Origin: JBKCUK01 sp046318415
GTDB lineage: Bacteria > Pseudomonadota > Alphaproteobacteria > Caedimonadales > Caedimonadaceae
Direction of reading: 5' to 3'
Length of the DNA stretch: 64,000 bases
Assembly (NCBI GenBank): GCA_046318415.1
Contig: JBKCUK010000010.1
Coordinates: 124,001 to 188,000, forward strand
Numbering within the stretch: position 1 is the first letter of the stretch; each line of letters opens with the position of its first letter. Under the pieces are notes generated by a model. That model was not told where the DNA came from. It did not search any database and saw only the letters and a list, made by a program, of their open reading frames with translations. Both the position numbers and the translations under genes were made by a program. Positions 1 to 9,415 of the stretch are shown piece after piece.

Positions 1-22
1 GAAGAAGAAATAATAACGATAC

Positions 23-1681
23 ATGACAAAGACAAAATTTAAACATCCTGAGCATCTGTACTTTTTACCTCTTGGTGGCTCTGGCGAAATCGGCATGAAT
101 ATGAATCTTTATGCCTACCAAAATAAATGGCTAATGGTCGACTGCGGCATTACCTTTACCCGTGATTTAGGGATTGAGGTCCTGATGCCAGATCCCAGCT
201 TTATCGCTGAGCGTCGTAAAGACCTGGTTGGGCTGGTGTTAACCCATGCCCATGAAGATCACATCGGCGCCGTTCCTTATCTTTGGGAGAGGCTACGCTG
301 CCCCATTTTTGCAACGCCGTTCACGGCTTTTTTGGTCCGCGAAAAGCTCAAAGAGGTGGGCCTGCTAAAGCAAGCCATTGTGACCGAAGTGCCCCTGGAT
401 AGCGAGATTACCCTAGATCCTTTCAAAATCCGCTACATCACACTCACGCACTCAATTCCAGAACCCAATGCTCTTGCCATTAGCACGGACGCTGGCACTG
501 TGATTCATACAGGCGATTGGAAAATTGATCCTGAGCCTTTTGTGGGCGCCCAGACCGATATCAAGACCTTAAGTCAGTATGGAGATCAGGGCGTTCTGGC
601 GCTTGTGTGTGATTCCACCAATGCCTTTGTGCACGGCCGCACAGGATCCGAGGCTGAGGTGCGCTCTGAGTTGGCCGGCCTCATCGCGCAGCAAAAAAAT
701 CGTGTGGTGGTCGCCTGTTTTGCCAGCAACGTGGCGCGTGTTGAATCGGCGGCCCTTGCAGGCCAGAGTGCGGGGCGTAAAGTGGTTCTTGCAGGTCGAT
801 CCCTGTTTCGCATGGATGATGCGGCCCGCAGCTGCGGTTACATGAAGGGAATGCCCAAGTTCCTTGACGAGGATAAAGTCAAAGGTCTGAGGCGGGATGA
901 AACTCTGATTATTTGTACCGGATCACAAGGGGAGCCTCGTTCGGCACTGGCCCGTATTGCCAGCGGCCAGCATCCACGCATTAAGCTTGATGCCGGTGAC
1001 ACGGTCATTTTCTCATCCCGCGTGATCCCTGGCAATGAAGACGCCATTAAAGTGCTGCAAAATCAGCTGCATGACCTGGGCGTCCACGTGATCACAGACC
1101 ATGAAGAGGAAGTCCATGTTTCTGGACACCCCGCCCGGGATGAATTGAAGGATATGTATGCCTGGGTGCGCCCCCAAATCTTGGTACCGGTCCATGGCGA
1201 GAAAGATCATATGCGCGAACAGGCCAAATGGGGCCTGTCGTGTGGAATCAAAAAGAGCATTGTACCCGAAAACGGTACTCTGATCTGCCTTGACCCTCAA
1301 CATCCCAAAATTGAGGCCCACGTGCCAGCTGGTCGCCTTGCCCTTGATGGTGGGCACGCCGTTCCTTTTGATGCGGCCCACATTAAAGAACGCGGCAAAA
1401 TGCGCCAGGCGGGCATGGTGGCGCTAACGCTTCCTTTGGGTAAGGGCACAAAAGTGCGGGGTGGGTTCCTGATGAGCCTTGTGGGTGTTGTGGATCCAAG
1501 CCTTGAGCCTGTCGCACGCCAACATCTGACGGGTGTGATTTATGATGCTCTCGATGTGATTCCAAAACAGCACTTGGAAGACGATAGTGTGATCGGAGAG
1601 GCTGTGCGCAGCGCCGTACGCCGCGGTTTAAAGCATCTTTACGGCAAAGCCCCCCTTGTGGTGGTGCATATCTTGCGATAA
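23..1681 (+). CDS. rnj: Ribonuclease J
   Basis: Metallo-beta-lactamase/beta-CASP ribonuclease J (552 aa), a cytoplasmic 5'-to-3' exo- and endoribonuclease that matures and degrades RNA. The zinc-binding motif HAHEDH lies at residues 75-80, after the family's N-terminal GGxGEIGMN stretch, and a later VPVHGE segment fits the beta-CASP/MBL junction. The length matches alphaproteobacterial RNase J. In this class the gene usually closes the nuoA-N/birA cluster and is followed by a DUF1467 gene; the DUF1467 neighbour is conserved here. The bases before position 23 probably hold the end of an upstream gene (an AAG AAG AAA TAA reading is visible), but that gene cannot be named. Confidence 0.96.
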   Translation: MTKTKFKHPEHLYFLPLGGSGEIGMNMNLYAYQNKWLMVDCGITFTRDLGIEVLMPDPSFIAERRKDLVGLVLTHAHEDHIGAVPYLWERLRCPIFATPFTAFLVREKLKEVGLLKQAIVTEVPLDSEITLDPFKIRYITLTHSIPEPNALAISTDAGTVIHTGDWKIDPEPFVGAQTDIKTLSQYGDQGVLALVCDSTNAFVHGRTGSEAEVRSELAGLIAQQKNRVVVACFASNVARVESAALAGQSAGRKVVLAGRSLFRMDDAARSCGYMKGMPKFLDEDKVKGLRRDETLIICTGSQGEPRSALARIASGQHPRIKLDAGDTVIFSSRVIPGNEDAIKVLQNQLHDLGVHVITDHEEEVHVSGHPARDELKDMYAWVRPQILVPVHGEKDHMREQAKWGLSCGIKKSIVPENGTLICLDPQHPKIEAHVPAGRLALDGGHAVPFDAAHIKERGKMRQAGMVALTLPLGKGTKVRGGFLMSLVGVVDPSLEPVARQHLTGVIYDALDVIPKQHLEDDSVIGEAVRSAVRRGLKHLYGKAPLVVVHILR

Positions 1682-1687
1682 TCATGA

Positions 1688-1722
1688 GAAGAGGGGCGAG
1701 GGGATTCCCTCGCAGCTTCTTT
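1688..1722 (+). terminator. Stem-loop after rnj
   Basis: A perfect 7-bp inverted repeat (GCGAGGG, loop GATT, CCCTCGC at 1696-1713) is flanked by GAAG and CTTC and followed by a short TTTC. It may be a terminator or an mRNA-stabilising hairpin between rnj and the DUF1467 gene. The T-run is weak. Confidence 0.4.
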
Positions 1723-1761
1723 CATCAAGCATCAATGAATAACAGAGGATTATAAAGAGCC

Positions 1762-1995
1762 ATGGGCGTCGTCTCTGCTATTGTGGTTTTCCTCATTATC
1801 TGGTGGGTCCTTATTTTTGCTGTTCTGCCCTTTGGCGTGGAAGAGGAAGAAAAGGCCATCATCGGCCTTGCTGACGGGGCCCCAAAAGACGCCAAAATTT
1901 TCAAGAAAATCGCCGTGACCACAGCCCTTACGTGCCTCATTTGGGGTGTTATTTACTACGGCTCTCACGCTGGGTGGTTCGCATGGCTTCTCTAG
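1762..1995 (+). CDS. DUF1467 family membrane protein
   Basis: Small protein (77 aa) with two predicted transmembrane segments, roughly residues 3-22 and 52-72, separated by a polar loop that contains the PFGVEEE stretch typical of DUF1467. The function of the family is unknown. It is very often found next to rnj and proS in alphaproteobacteria. The start has an AGAGG-type ribosome site upstream. Its last 13 bases overlap the proposed start of the downstream aldolase gene, suggesting translational coupling. Confidence 0.85.
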   Translation: MGVVSAIVVFLIIWWVLIFAVLPFGVEEEEKAIIGLADGAPKDAKIFKKIAVTTALTCLIWGVIYYGSHAGWFAWLL

Positions 1996-2744
1996 AGTCA
2001 GACCCGGTAAACCATCGCCTTTGGGACCTGGACACCCAAATACGCTTTGATTTGGCTGCGGCCTATCGGATCTGTGCCCACCTGGGCCTTGATGACTTGA
2101 CCTATACCCACCTCTCGGCGCGCGCCGGTGATGGCAACAGCTACTATATTTATCCCTTCGGTTTACTCTATAGCGAGGTCACGCCTGACAACCTGTTACA
2201 CGTCAGCCTTATGGGGGAAATTCTTAAAGGACAAGAATACCAATACAATAGCACAGGCTATGTGGTGCATGGCTCGATTTACCGCAATCGTCCAGATGTC
2301 ACCAGTATTTTCCACCTGCACACCCACGCGACAGTTGCAGTATCCGCCATGAAACATGGCCTAGCGCCCATCAGCCAGTGGGCACTGCACTTTTATGACC
2401 AGGTCGCTTATCACCCCTATAATTCCCTTGCCCTTGATATGGAAGACGAGGGGCAGCGCGTTGCCCGCAGCCTTGGCCAGAAGTTTGTAATGTTGATGCG
2501 CAACCATGGGATGCTTGCCTGCGGTAAGACCATCCAAGAAGCCATGTTCTATACCTACCACCTCGAACAGGCCTGCAAGACCCAGTGTCTAGCCCTTGCA
2601 GCAGGTACAGAATTGACTTTACCTGACGAAAGTACCTGCCATAAAGCGGTTGCTGATCTACTGACTTTTGAGGAGAATTTGGGGCAGCGGGATTGGCAAG
2701 CGTGGATCAGGGTATTACAACTTGAAAATAAGTTACTTTCTTAG
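1983..2744 (+). CDS. Class II aldolase/adducin family protein
   Basis: About 253 aa, with the class II aldolase/adducin fold throughout. The zinc-ligand motif HLHTHATVAV lies near residue 110 and a second metal/active-site segment RNHGML near residue 173. Relatives cleave phosphorylated or hydroxy-keto substrates, but the substrate cannot be told from sequence, and non-enzymatic alphaproteobacterial members exist. I chose the ATG at 1983 (MASLESDP) because an upstream ATG at 1932 would add a tail lying inside the DUF1467 gene. The gene overlaps DUF1467 by 13 bp. In many alphaproteobacteria proS occupies this place. Confidence 0.85.
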   Translation: MASLESDPVNHRLWDLDTQIRFDLAAAYRICAHLGLDDLTYTHLSARAGDGNSYYIYPFGLLYSEVTPDNLLHVSLMGEILKGQEYQYNSTGYVVHGSIYRNRPDVTSIFHLHTHATVAVSAMKHGLAPISQWALHFYDQVAYHPYNSLALDMEDEGQRVARSLGQKFVMLMRNHGMLACGKTIQEAMFYTYHLEQACKTQCLALAAGTELTLPDESTCHKAVADLLTFEENLGQRDWQAWIRVLQLENKLLS

Positions 2745-2934
2745 TTTTGTTTACTCTTTTTTAGTAAAATAATTTAAACAAATACATCTATAGTTTGCAG
2801 ATTTTATCGTATAATCTTTACGTTAAGCACTATTCGTATTTGTTCTGAATCTTTGTCTACATTAATTAAAATTTAATATGTCCTCGCGTATTCTGAACTC
2901 ATAGATGATGATTCAGTACTAAGGAATACGTGTC

Positions 2935-3393
2935 GTGAAAGATGTTTATTTTGATGCAATTATGGCCATCGAACGCTTGCATCGACTTTTTCTCGATGTG
3001 GTCAAGGCTGAGATTGACCGGATGCGGATTGCAGACATTAATAACGTGCAGTGCTTTATTCTCTATAATATTGGCACCAGTCGTCTGACAGTGGGGGAAG
3101 TCTCTAACCGCGGGTACTACCTTGGTTCAAACGTCACCTATAACCTGAAAAAAATGGTTGAAAACGGTTACCTTGAGCAAGAGCAGTCCCAACATGATAA
3201 ACGCTCAAGTTATGTAAAGTTGACCAAAAAAGGAATGGACCTTTATCAACGCTTTGACCAAATCCTGGGTCAGCATGTTAAGAACCTGAAGCACAACAAC
3301 ATGGCTGACGCAGACTTGAAAGAGCTGAAATCACTCTTACAGCGCCTTGAGGCCTTCTGGACATTCACCATCACCCACGACATTCGCTTCTAA
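2935..3393 (+). CDS. MarR-type winged-helix regulator, LdtR-like
   Basis: A 152-aa winged-helix regulator. The segment from INNVQCFILYNIG through RGYYLGSNVTYNLKKMV strongly resembles LdtR of Liberibacter and Rhizobiales, a MarR-family regulator of L,D-transpeptidase and stress genes. The recognition helix is likely in the GYYLGSNVTYNLKK region, followed by a wing with the basic HDKRSS. It starts with GTG, preceded by AAGGA about nine bases upstream. It lies alone between AT-rich gaps; no L,D-transpeptidase gene is adjacent, so the targets are unknown. Confidence 0.85.
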   Translation: MKDVYFDAIMAIERLHRLFLDVVKAEIDRMRIADINNVQCFILYNIGTSRLTVGEVSNRGYYLGSNVTYNLKKMVENGYLEQEQSQHDKRSSYVKLTKKGMDLYQRFDQILGQHVKNLKHNNMADADLKELKSLLQRLEAFWTFTITHDIRF

Positions 3394-3704
3394 GAACAAA
3401 CCTCCTGGCCCTTACCGTTTCGAGGAGAAATATTGTTAATGGAAGAGAAGAGCAGGGGGCACCAGTACCATTGATGATTGTCTACTTGTACTCAGCTTCA
3501 AACCCTACCTCCAGCCACTGAACAGTTTGGATCCCTGCAGATCTTACTCAAGTTACTCAATGATCAGGTAATTCTCGTCTTTTGAGTTAACTTCCCCAAA
3601 TATGCCTCAAAAAAAAGCTTTATCGACTCAATGCCCTCTTGTTCTTTGGGTCAGAAATTGCCATTTTATAAACCTATTTTCCTGTCGAATAAGGACGCGC
3701 CCTT
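3394..3704. other. Intergenic region with no gene seen
   Basis: About 310 bp between the LdtR-like gene and the nucleoside phosphorylase. I see no convincing ORF, RNA gene or strong terminator. A GAGGAGAAAT purine run near 3421 precedes only an 11-codon frame. Confidence 0.5.
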
Positions 3705-4475
3705 ATGTCTCTTCCCTATCTCAAGCACAAGGTTGATTATGAAAGCCTCACAACGCCGCAGCGTTATCTGGAATATCGCCGCAGCCTAGGACAGGTGCCC
3801 GTCGATCCGCCGCCTCGTGCTGTTATTTTATGCTATCAAAAGAAGCTGATGTCCCATCTTTTAGCCCATCATGTGGGGAAAAGTGGCTACGGATTTTTGA
3901 ATGAGCTTCATTTTCTAAAACCCCCTTTTGAGCATATCGCCGTTCATCCGGTGCGCTTCACACCGGATGCAGCCGCACGAACTGAAGTCTTGATAGCCCT
4001 TGGTGTCAAGCACTTTATCACCATTGGCACTGCGGGCGCATTGCATCCGGACTTGAGCTTGGGCGATATTGTTGTGTGCACAAAAGCGCTGAGGGATGAG
4101 GGCATTTCCCATCACTACTTACCGCCCGAGGATTTCGCATACCCTTGCCCACAGATGACCGATAAGCTAGAGCAGGCTCTTCAGTTACACGGCGTGCCCC
4201 ATGTAAAAGGTCCCACCTGGACCCTTGAGGCCATTTTTAGAGAGACGGCCGAGGAGGTCAAGACATACCGCGATTTGGGCATCCTAACGGTGGAAATGGA
4301 AGCGGCGGCTTTATTTGCTGTAGCTCGCTACCGTCAAGTATCCATGGGGGGCATGTTTACCATCAGCGATTCATTGGCGGATTTTAATTGGCGCCCCCAA
4401 TTTGATCATGTGGAGGTACGCTCAGGCCTAGAAACCCTCTATTTAGGGGCTGTAACGGCTTTACGTGACATCTAA
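3705..4475 (+). CDS. Nucleoside phosphorylase (uridine phosphorylase-like)
   Basis: A 256-aa member of the PNP/UDP phosphorylase family (NP-I fold), which splits nucleosides with phosphate into base and (deoxy)ribose 1-phosphate. The phosphate-binding glycine segment GTAGALHPDLSLGDIVV is present, as is the substrate-binding TVEMEAAALFAVA, whose Met-Glu contacts ribose. A late SDS motif fits the base-binding region. The N-terminal 40 residues are extended relative to E. coli Udp. Base specificity cannot be assigned. It is monocistronic with gaps on both sides and probably acts in nucleoside salvage. Confidence 0.85.
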   Translation: MSLPYLKHKVDYESLTTPQRYLEYRRSLGQVPVDPPPRAVILCYQKKLMSHLLAHHVGKSGYGFLNELHFLKPPFEHIAVHPVRFTPDAAARTEVLIALGVKHFITIGTAGALHPDLSLGDIVVCTKALRDEGISHHYLPPEDFAYPCPQMTDKLEQALQLHGVPHVKGPTWTLEAIFRETAEEVKTYRDLGILTVEMEAAALFAVARYRQVSMGGMFTISDSLADFNWRPQFDHVEVRSGLETLYLGAVTALRDI

Positions 4476-4724
4476 GAGATATGAATAATAAAGTTTAAAT
4501 TTAAATAAAATATCAATTTGTATATAAGGTCGAAAGACGTCAGAAATTTCCCATTGAATCTTAAGAAAAATGAGAATCATGAAGAAATACGACGTCCTTT
4601 TTTCATTCCCCTAATCTGCAATCAGTATCAACATCGGCAGATGGCTACCCACAATGTGTGCTGAATTAAAGAATAAAGCTAAAGGAAGCGCTGCATCCGT
4701 TTCCTTGCAAACTGGGATTCTTTC

Positions 4725-5171
4725 ATGGTCATAAAAGTTCTTTATATCGACGATAATGATTCAGATTTGTTCTTTATGGAATTATGTATGAGAAACTTGG
4801 GAAACAAGGCCCAGCTTCTCACATTTAACAACGGTCGCAGTTTTTCTGATTTTGTTAATCGAGAGCATGAATATCTCCATAGACCAGATATGGGGGGACC
4901 CCACTGCATCATCTTGGATTTACATATGTCGGATATGGACGGATTTCAGATTTTAACGCAGCTTAAAAACTCAGCCCAGCAAAATCTCCGGGATATTCCT
5001 GTTTTTATGATCTCTTCTCTCGGCAGCCCACTTGATAGAAAAAAAAGCCATGCCTTGGGCGCAGTTGATCTCGTGCGAAAACCCCTTGCTGTTGCGGACA
5101 TGGAGGAAGTTTTAGCCAATATCCTCCGCCATGTCCTAGATCAAAAAAATACAATCCCTGCCTTTATTTAG
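4725..5171 (+). CDS. Single-domain response regulator (CheY/Rcp1-like)
   Basis: A 148-aa receiver domain with no output domain. The acidic pocket IDDND lies at residues 8-12, the phosphoacceptor Asp near 65 in LDLHMSDMDGF, the conserved Ser in ISS, and the Lys near 119 in RKPLA. The longer loop before the phosphoacceptor is typical of Rcp1-type regulators that partner phytochrome or PAS kinases. No kinase gene is adjacent; the CHASE-PAS kinase at 9.4-11.9 kb and the phytochrome at 51-53 kb are possible partners. It converges with the large secreted-protein gene on the other strand. Confidence 0.9.
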   Translation: MVIKVLYIDDNDSDLFFMELCMRNLGNKAQLLTFNNGRSFSDFVNREHEYLHRPDMGGPHCIILDLHMSDMDGFQILTQLKNSAQQNLRDIPVFMISSLGSPLDRKKSHALGAVDLVRKPLAVADMEEVLANILRHVLDQKNTIPAFI

Positions 5172-5204
5172 GTCAAAAGCTTGTCGTGATGGTGGTGGCC
5201 CTCA

Positions 5205-5246
5205 GCTGTCCGTGGCTGCGCACCAGCACCGCAGGCCCCAGACAGC
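5205..5246. terminator. Stem-loop between convergent genes
   Basis: A two-part inverted repeat (GCTGTC...GACAGC outside, CTGCG...CGCAG inside) fills the gap between two convergent genes. It could terminate both, but lacks a T-run. Confidence 0.35.
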
Positions 5247-5259
5247 ATGCCAACAAAAA

Positions 5260-8200
5260 TTAATCCTTTTGTGGGGTGTTAGCTGAACCCCGATCACCGT
5301 CTTTATCATTCCTCGACAAAATTTTAATGGGGTGCTGGCCAGTAAAACCTTTTGACGCATTTGGCGCTGCCCGAGCTAGTTTTTCCCGCTTACGCAGCTG
5401 CAAAGCTGCACGGAACTCATTTGCGCTCATGCCTGTCACGTGAAGCGCAGTGTCGACGATGGCGGTATGGGCAGAGTTTAGATCCTCGAGCTCACCACGC
5501 ACGGCTAACAATTCCCCATGAAGCAATCTGTTCTGCTCTGAAAACTGGGCCATCATCATGTCCCTATCGGCCAGCGCTTGCTGAAGGTGCATGATGGCAT
5601 CCAGACGAGACTGAAGCATATTTTTGAAAGTATTAATCTCAGAACGCATGCGCTCAATAGTGTCATTATCCTGGCCTTGCTCTGAAGGGGCTATTGCTGC
5701 GGTTGTCGGCTTAAGGGTTGGCTCTGCAGAAGCGGCCGGCTCCGTGAGGTTCTGATCAGACCTGCTTTCTTTCGCAGAATTCATAGGGTCATCCTTAATC
5801 AAAGATTCAGCTGACATCAGCTGTAGCAATTCAGAGGGCACCACGGGTTCAGCGATCTTTTCTTCCTGCTGCAAGATCTCCGATGCAGGTTCCGCTAATT
5901 CAGCCTCATTCTTCACCTCTGCTTGGGGCAGGTCAGTTACAGTTGGGGTCACTGCTTTTACTTTGTTCTTCTTTTTTTTGCGCTTTTGTGATTTGGCGAC
6001 ACTGTCCCCAGACATCGAAACCTTGGTATCTAGGGGGATAGCCTCAACTTCACCTTGATCCGCTTGAGATGACGTATCTATAACCTGCTGTGATTGGCCT
6101 TCCAGACTTGCCGCTGGGGTGGTTGTCTTATCTTTTTCCACAGAAGTGGTGGTATGACCTGGCACATTCTTCGTTTTATCGAGCCACCTTAACGGCAGTA
6201 CCACATCTTGTTTTTTGGCAGGTGGGATGACTTCAGGCTTAGCTGTCTGTTGAACAGGTTTTTCCTTATCAAGCAAGCTATGCGATGGTTCTTCCCACCT
6301 TTCATCCTCAAGCTTTCTCTCGTCCACAGACTGAGTCTGAGGAGCTGGAAGAGTAATCTGATGCCGCCCAAGCTGAACCGTGATCGTGTCTTTTGATGGC
6401 TTAATATCCTTCAGCTCTGCCTTTTCGGCCTCGGTTGATGGGGAGGTTGACGTCATGGCCTGCTGCACGTTTGGCTGTGGAGAATTCAGCTTTGTGTTTG
6501 CCGATTTTTTCTTATTTTTTTTCTTGGTTTTGGCTTTTTGAGAGCTTGATTTATTCTCTTCTATCTTTGATGGCTTCTTGTCTTCTATGTTGTCGAAGAC
6601 CCAGGCATTTTGAGATGCTTTTTGTGAATCCTCATAAGCCTTTTTAACTGCCTTCAGCCGAGTATCAAAGAGTTTCTGCAGGTCCTGGGTATTAATCCCC
6701 AGCTTTTTAAGCATCAGCGACAGGGCTGCTATTTTACGCGGCATCTTTTTGAGTGCGATCACGTATTCTGATTCTGTGGGCTGCTCTTTTCCAGAAACAC
6801 TGCGTTTTTCAAAGGGAAGGGCAAGGTAATCCCATAATCTGCGTAGTGAATACAAACCTGATGGGTGGGAGGCATCGTTAAGGGAGCTTTCTTTTGGCTC
6901 AACTTTAATCCTTAAATCCGCATCTTTAACAAAATTCCAAACGGCTTGGGGTTGGCCATTTGTATGAATGTACACATGAAACTGTTTGTTAGAGAGGAGG
7001 GGAACTTGCGGCTCAAGTACCGTATTAAGCTGGGTTTTGAGCTCAAGGTATACATCACGGAGTGCCTGCAAAGTTTGCTGGCGGATAGTATTATTGGTGG
7101 CTTTTGCAAATTTTGGTGCCTTTTTATCCAATGCTGCGCGAAGTGGGGGTAACTCCGTTGTTGGATTATACGTTATATAACTTTGAATGGGCGCAGCAGC
7201 TTCCTTCAGCAACCAAAATTGAGCACTCTTGATAAAAAACCGTTTGATAAGACTTTTAATAACATGGGGATATTGGTCAAAACTCAGCTGTTCCACGAAA
7301 AGCTCTTCCACACCTAGCTCGCCAGAAATGACAAGTTTTTGTGCAGAACTTAGTTTTAATTCGCTTACTTCCCTGAGGATGATCTTGCCATTCACAAGCG
7401 CAGGCGCTTGCGCACACCAACTGGAATCTAGATTATCAAAGAGGAACGAAGGAGTGCCCTCTTGGGTAAGAGCTTGATGGTATCCGCGGAAATCCCTCAA
7501 TAAAAGTGCAAGGCTCGCAATATCTACGCCCTCACATTCATACGCTTGGTTCCATCCCGGAAGCGGAGATGTTCTTGGTGATGCCGAGTAGTATTGCAAT
7601 AGGTGCATCAGAACTTCGCTCTGATACAACTTTACTCTAAGGAGGCGATAGCACTGGGCCAAAGGTTCTTTGATGGTTTCATAGGCATTGGTATCATAGC
7701 CAAATGTTTTCATCAATTTCTGAAAAGATTCAAATCCTTGCTCTCCATGTTGCATACTCGCTTTGAGGGCTTGCTGGACAAGACGGGCCTGCGACATGGC
7801 CTGGGGAAGGGGCCAATTCTTTTCATAATCCCCCAACAGGTGTGCAATGTTGGCACCTTGAATCTCGCCAGAAGGGGCGTTGAATTCGGGCATCAGGCGC
7901 GCGACGTTCTTTTTGAGATAGTCTGAAAACGCAGGAATCGTGGCGATATAATCACTGAAATGAGCTTTCGAACGATCAATAATCTTTTGCGTGGTGCGCA
8001 TATAATCGTAGACTTTTACAAGGTCACTTTGGGATTTTGGCGCATCAAATTTACAAAAGAGGGGAGATATCAGCATCTCTGGCTTTTCAGCCCAGTCATA
8101 GAGAGCTTTTTCCAGCCCAATGCGTACTTCAATTATACGAATACGCTGCATGAGGGCCTGTAATGTTGCATGGTACGCTTCTGAGCCCACAACAAGCTGG

Positions 8201-8604
8201 GAAGCTTTGCCTTTAAGTCCTTTATAGTGGTAGTCAAAGTCTTGATTAGCCTTCAGCTTATCGTAATTGCAAGTCGCCCAATCCTTAAGTGCGCTGTTTT
8301 TTGGTTGAGCGCTCATCAACATGCTGTAAAGCCGATCATAATAGGAAGCTTTTAAGTTGCTATAGACGGTCAATAGTTGCTCTAGGGAGAGATCCGGCGC
8401 GGAGGATAATGAGTCCAGGGCAGTTAAATACTTGCGCGCGAGATGGTCACAAAAGACCTCATTAACCTCTTTAAGTCGCCTTTTGCATCCTTCAAATTCC
8501 TTAACATGAGCTGCCTCAGAAATTTCAGACGACCATCCCCAAGACACGCCGAGGCATAAAGCGGCAGCAAGAGACGCCACAATACGCCCAGATTTAAATA
8601 GCAT
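5260..8604 (-). CDS. Large secreted protein with lysine clusters and C-terminal coiled coil
   Basis: About 1114 aa and no recognised family. From the ATG at 8604 the protein opens with a clear signal peptide (MLFKSGRIVASLAAALCLG...). That start has a TGGAG ribosome site; an upstream ATG at 8646 would spoil the signal. Residues 30-620 are a helical globular part. Residues 650-1000 are low-complexity and rich in Lys, Glu, Ser, Thr and Pro, with two dense lysine clusters (KTKKKNKKK and QKRKKKKNK). The final 120 residues hold a coiled coil (IERMRSEINTFKNMLQSRL onward) and a basic tail. It looks like an exported, possibly host-directed structural or scaffold protein; the function is unknown. Confidence 0.8.
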   Translation of the reverse strand: MLFKSGRIVASLAAALCLGVSWGWSSEISEAAHVKEFEGCKRRLKEVNEVFCDHLARKYLTALDSLSSAPDLSLEQLLTVYSNLKASYYDRLYSMLMSAQPKNSALKDWATCNYDKLKANQDFDYHYKGLKGKASQLVVGSEAYHATLQALMQRIRIIEVRIGLEKALYDWAEKPEMLISPLFCKFDAPKSQSDLVKVYDYMRTTQKIIDRSKAHFSDYIATIPAFSDYLKKNVARLMPEFNAPSGEIQGANIAHLLGDYEKNWPLPQAMSQARLVQQALKASMQHGEQGFESFQKLMKTFGYDTNAYETIKEPLAQCYRLLRVKLYQSEVLMHLLQYYSASPRTSPLPGWNQAYECEGVDIASLALLLRDFRGYHQALTQEGTPSFLFDNLDSSWCAQAPALVNGKIILREVSELKLSSAQKLVISGELGVEELFVEQLSFDQYPHVIKSLIKRFFIKSAQFWLLKEAAAPIQSYITYNPTTELPPLRAALDKKAPKFAKATNNTIRQQTLQALRDVYLELKTQLNTVLEPQVPLLSNKQFHVYIHTNGQPQAVWNFVKDADLRIKVEPKESSLNDASHPSGLYSLRRLWDYLALPFEKRSVSGKEQPTESEYVIALKKMPRKIAALSLMLKKLGINTQDLQKLFDTRLKAVKKAYEDSQKASQNAWVFDNIEDKKPSKIEENKSSSQKAKTKKKNKKKSANTKLNSPQPNVQQAMTSTSPSTEAEKAELKDIKPSKDTITVQLGRHQITLPAPQTQSVDERKLEDERWEEPSHSLLDKEKPVQQTAKPEVIPPAKKQDVVLPLRWLDKTKNVPGHTTTSVEKDKTTTPAASLEGQSQQVIDTSSQADQGEVEAIPLDTKVSMSGDSVAKSQKRKKKKNKVKAVTPTVTDLPQAEVKNEAELAEPASEILQQEEKIAEPVVPSELLQLMSAESLIKDDPMNSAKESRSDQNLTEPAASAEPTLKPTTAAIAPSEQGQDNDTIERMRSEINTFKNMLQSRLDAIMHLQQALADRDMMMAQFSEQNRLLHGELLAVRGELEDLNSAHTAIVDTALHVTGMSANEFRAALQLRKREKLARAAPNASKGFTGQHPIKILSRNDKDGDRGSANTPQKD

Positions 8605-9415
8605 TTTCCATACTCCACATAAACAAATTGCCAAAATGGTTATCACAGGTAAGGACTCAACGGCAATTATAATTTCTAATGTGTTTGGGCTGACTCACCC
8701 TATGCGATAAGTCGCAAACTGTGAAAAAGTTGGAATATGCAATATTGATAACCCCCCATCCACTGAGCAAGGCCAAACACCGCGCCTGCAAGAACATGAT
8801 CCATATTTGTTTCTCAAGATTTCAGCCCAGTATTTGCTTAGAGATGTGCGACCAACAATATCATTTTCAAAGACAATGCTGCATCATTATGGGGCATTTT
8901 TTGATAAGGATCTTTCAGGGATTTAACATTTTATACGGTTTTTGTCTCTGTACGGTCGATCCAGCTTCGAATGAGGCTAACTGTGAGTTGGAACAACATC
9001 AAAGGATAAGCAGGGGCATGTTATGAGGCGACGTCACTTGGCGCCAATAACACCATAACCTGGGAGTCTTTATAAATTTTTTATTTATAAATCATAAAGT
9101 GGCACATATCTGATCAATAAAGCACAGCTTTATAACTCATGAACCATAACTATATTATTTTCCATAATATTTATTATAAAACTTAATTGTATCTCATTTG
9201 CCGCTTTTGAGAGTCATATCGCTTAACACCCAATCTCTGAAGCCTAAGCAATCCGGGTTGAAAATCTCAACAATCTTAAGAGGTTCACATGCATTTATCG
9301 GTAACCATAAGTTTGTTCAGAAATGAAGGAAGTTGGTGAAATTAATATTGCTTTAATAGTGCAATGTTAAGTTTAAAAACTGAAGAGATGATCATTAACC
9401 ATAAGTGCTGAATCC
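8605..9415. other. AT-rich intergenic region, no gene supported
   Basis: About 810 bp between divergent genes. A 101-codon frame at 8721-9026 lacks a ribosome site and any recognisable feature. The motif TAACCATAAGT occurs at 9302-9312 and again at 9396-9406, just before the kinase start, with a diverged copy near 9141 (GAACCATAACT). These could be binding sites of a regulator of the downstream kinase. Confidence 0.45.

Noticed and set aside
1383..1685. Minus-strand frame over the 3' end of rnj
   Set aside because: Shadow of a well supported gene.
8721..9026. 101-codon frame in the gap before the CHASE kinase
   Set aside because: No ribosome site, composition unlike the neighbouring genes, no recognisable domain.
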